DNA of 13,133 nucleotides from an uncultured Collinsella sp. (GTDB lineage Bacteria; Actinomycetota; Coriobacteriia; Coriobacteriales; Coriobacteriaceae), in the NCBI GenBank assembly GCA_902496845.1, contig CABVCJ010000052.1, forward strand, positions 1-13,133, given 5' to 3'. This document shows, piece after piece, positions 12,737-13,133 of the stretch (positions are counted from its first letter, which is position 1; the number at the start of each line of letters is the position of its first letter). The notes under the pieces are model-generated. The model was not told the origin of the DNA. It saw nothing but the letters and a program-made list of their open reading frames with translations, and made no database searches. The translations under genes and the position numbers were made by a program.

Positions 12737-13133
12737 GTGGCCGATCTGTATTTGGTGCGGCATGGGCAGACCGAGCTCAACGTGCAGAACATCTTGCAGG
12801 GCTGGCACGATTCGCCGCTTACGGCGCGCGGGCGCGAGCAGGCGCTGGCGACGCGCGCCGCGTTTAAGGCGCGTGGCATCTCCTTTGACCATGCGTATTC
12901 GTCTCCGTTGGGTCGGGCGCTCCACACGGCCGAGCTGATCGTTGGCGAGGACCTTCCCATAGAGCCGGTCGACGACCTGCGCGAGTGGCGCCTGGGCTCG
13001 CTGGAAGGCACATCAAATCGCGATATGCCGCCGCAGCCCTGGGGTGATTATCCGGTGGCCTTTGGTGGCGAGTCGGAAGGCGAGCTTCGGGCGCGCATGG
13101 TTGCGGCACTGACTCGTATTATGGCTCCCCCCC
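12737..13133 (+). CDS. Histidine phosphatase (phosphoglycerate mutase-like), 3' end off the window
   Basis: The first 132 codons of a phosphohistidine phosphatase are visible. 'LYLVRHGQTELNVQNILQGWHDSPLTARGREQA' holds the RHG signature with the catalytic His near residue 9. 'YSSPLGRALHTAELI' carries the second conserved Arg. 'DLREWRLGSLEG' holds the acid/base Glu. The second catalytic His lies beyond the window. These enzymes transfer phosphate via the RHG His, acting on sugar phosphates, phosphoglycerate or cobalamin intermediates; the branch cannot be chosen from this half. The start is GTG at 12737, chosen because GAGGGGAGGG (12724-12733) lies just upstream and an overlapping ATG at 12735 is in the wrong frame. 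The window ends in a seven-base C-run (13127-13133), which may be an assembly end. Confidence 0.88.
   Translation, partial: MADLYLVRHGQTELNVQNILQGWHDSPLTARGREQALATRAAFKARGISFDHAYSSPLGRALHTAELIVGEDLPIEPVDDLREWRLGSLEGTSNRDMPPQPWGDYPVAFGGESEGELRARMVAALTRIMAPP

Noticed and set aside
1..13133. CRISPR array, tRNA or rRNA genes
   Set aside because: No regularly spaced direct repeats and no cloverleaf or rRNA-like segment were noticed anywhere in the window.

Overview
The window looks like chromosomal DNA of a high-GC Gram-positive gut actinobacterium. Codon use, the style of the intergenic hairpins and the protein types fit Coriobacteriia, most likely Collinsella or a close relative. That assignment is inference from the sequence; no marker gene is present. 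The window may be a whole assembled contig. Its first 43 bases are a perfect inverted copy of bases 101-143, and it ends inside a gene in a run of C.

Layout, left to right. The C-terminal end of an ABC-F ATPase (+) is followed closely by a Cof-type HAD phosphatase (+) and a DtxR/MntR-type metal-dependent repressor (+). After a 127-bp hairpin element comes a leftward zinc/cadmium resistance locus: an ArsR/SmtB sensor, a separate small HMA metal-binding protein, and a P1B-2 type ATPase with no HMA domain of its own. Near-identical ArsR-type palindromes lie in the sensor promoter (two copies) and just upstream of the ATPase (one copy), so the locus probably forms one zinc-responsive regulon.

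The middle (about 4.84-7.8 kb) is accessory DNA. It holds a complete IS256-family insertion sequence with 28-bp imperfect ends and an 8-bp target duplication. The IS sits in the tip of a 247-bp MITE-like inverted-repeat element. Next to that is a leftward gene for a 399-residue protein with a DUF559-like, PD-(D/E)XK-type nuclease region.

The right part is housekeeping or metal-related: a DEDDh 3'-5' exonuclease (-) with a clear terminator; a divergent putative manganese/heavy-metal exporter (+) with a long His-rich loop and repeated promoter motifs; convergent terminators; a two-gene operon (-) of a DUF308/HdeD-like membrane protein and a YaiI/YqxD-family (UPF0178) protein; a nitroreductase-family protein (+); and the 5' part of a histidine phosphatase (+).

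The clearest theme is metal homeostasis. The DtxR-like repressor gene and the putative manganese exporter share an identical 11-bp motif in their upstream regions, which suggests a regulatory link. I found no CRISPR array, tRNA, rRNA or clearly new multi-gene system. The best second-look items are the nested insertion, the nuclease-like gene beside it, the three ArsR sites with the split HMA/ATPase, and the palindromic contig end.
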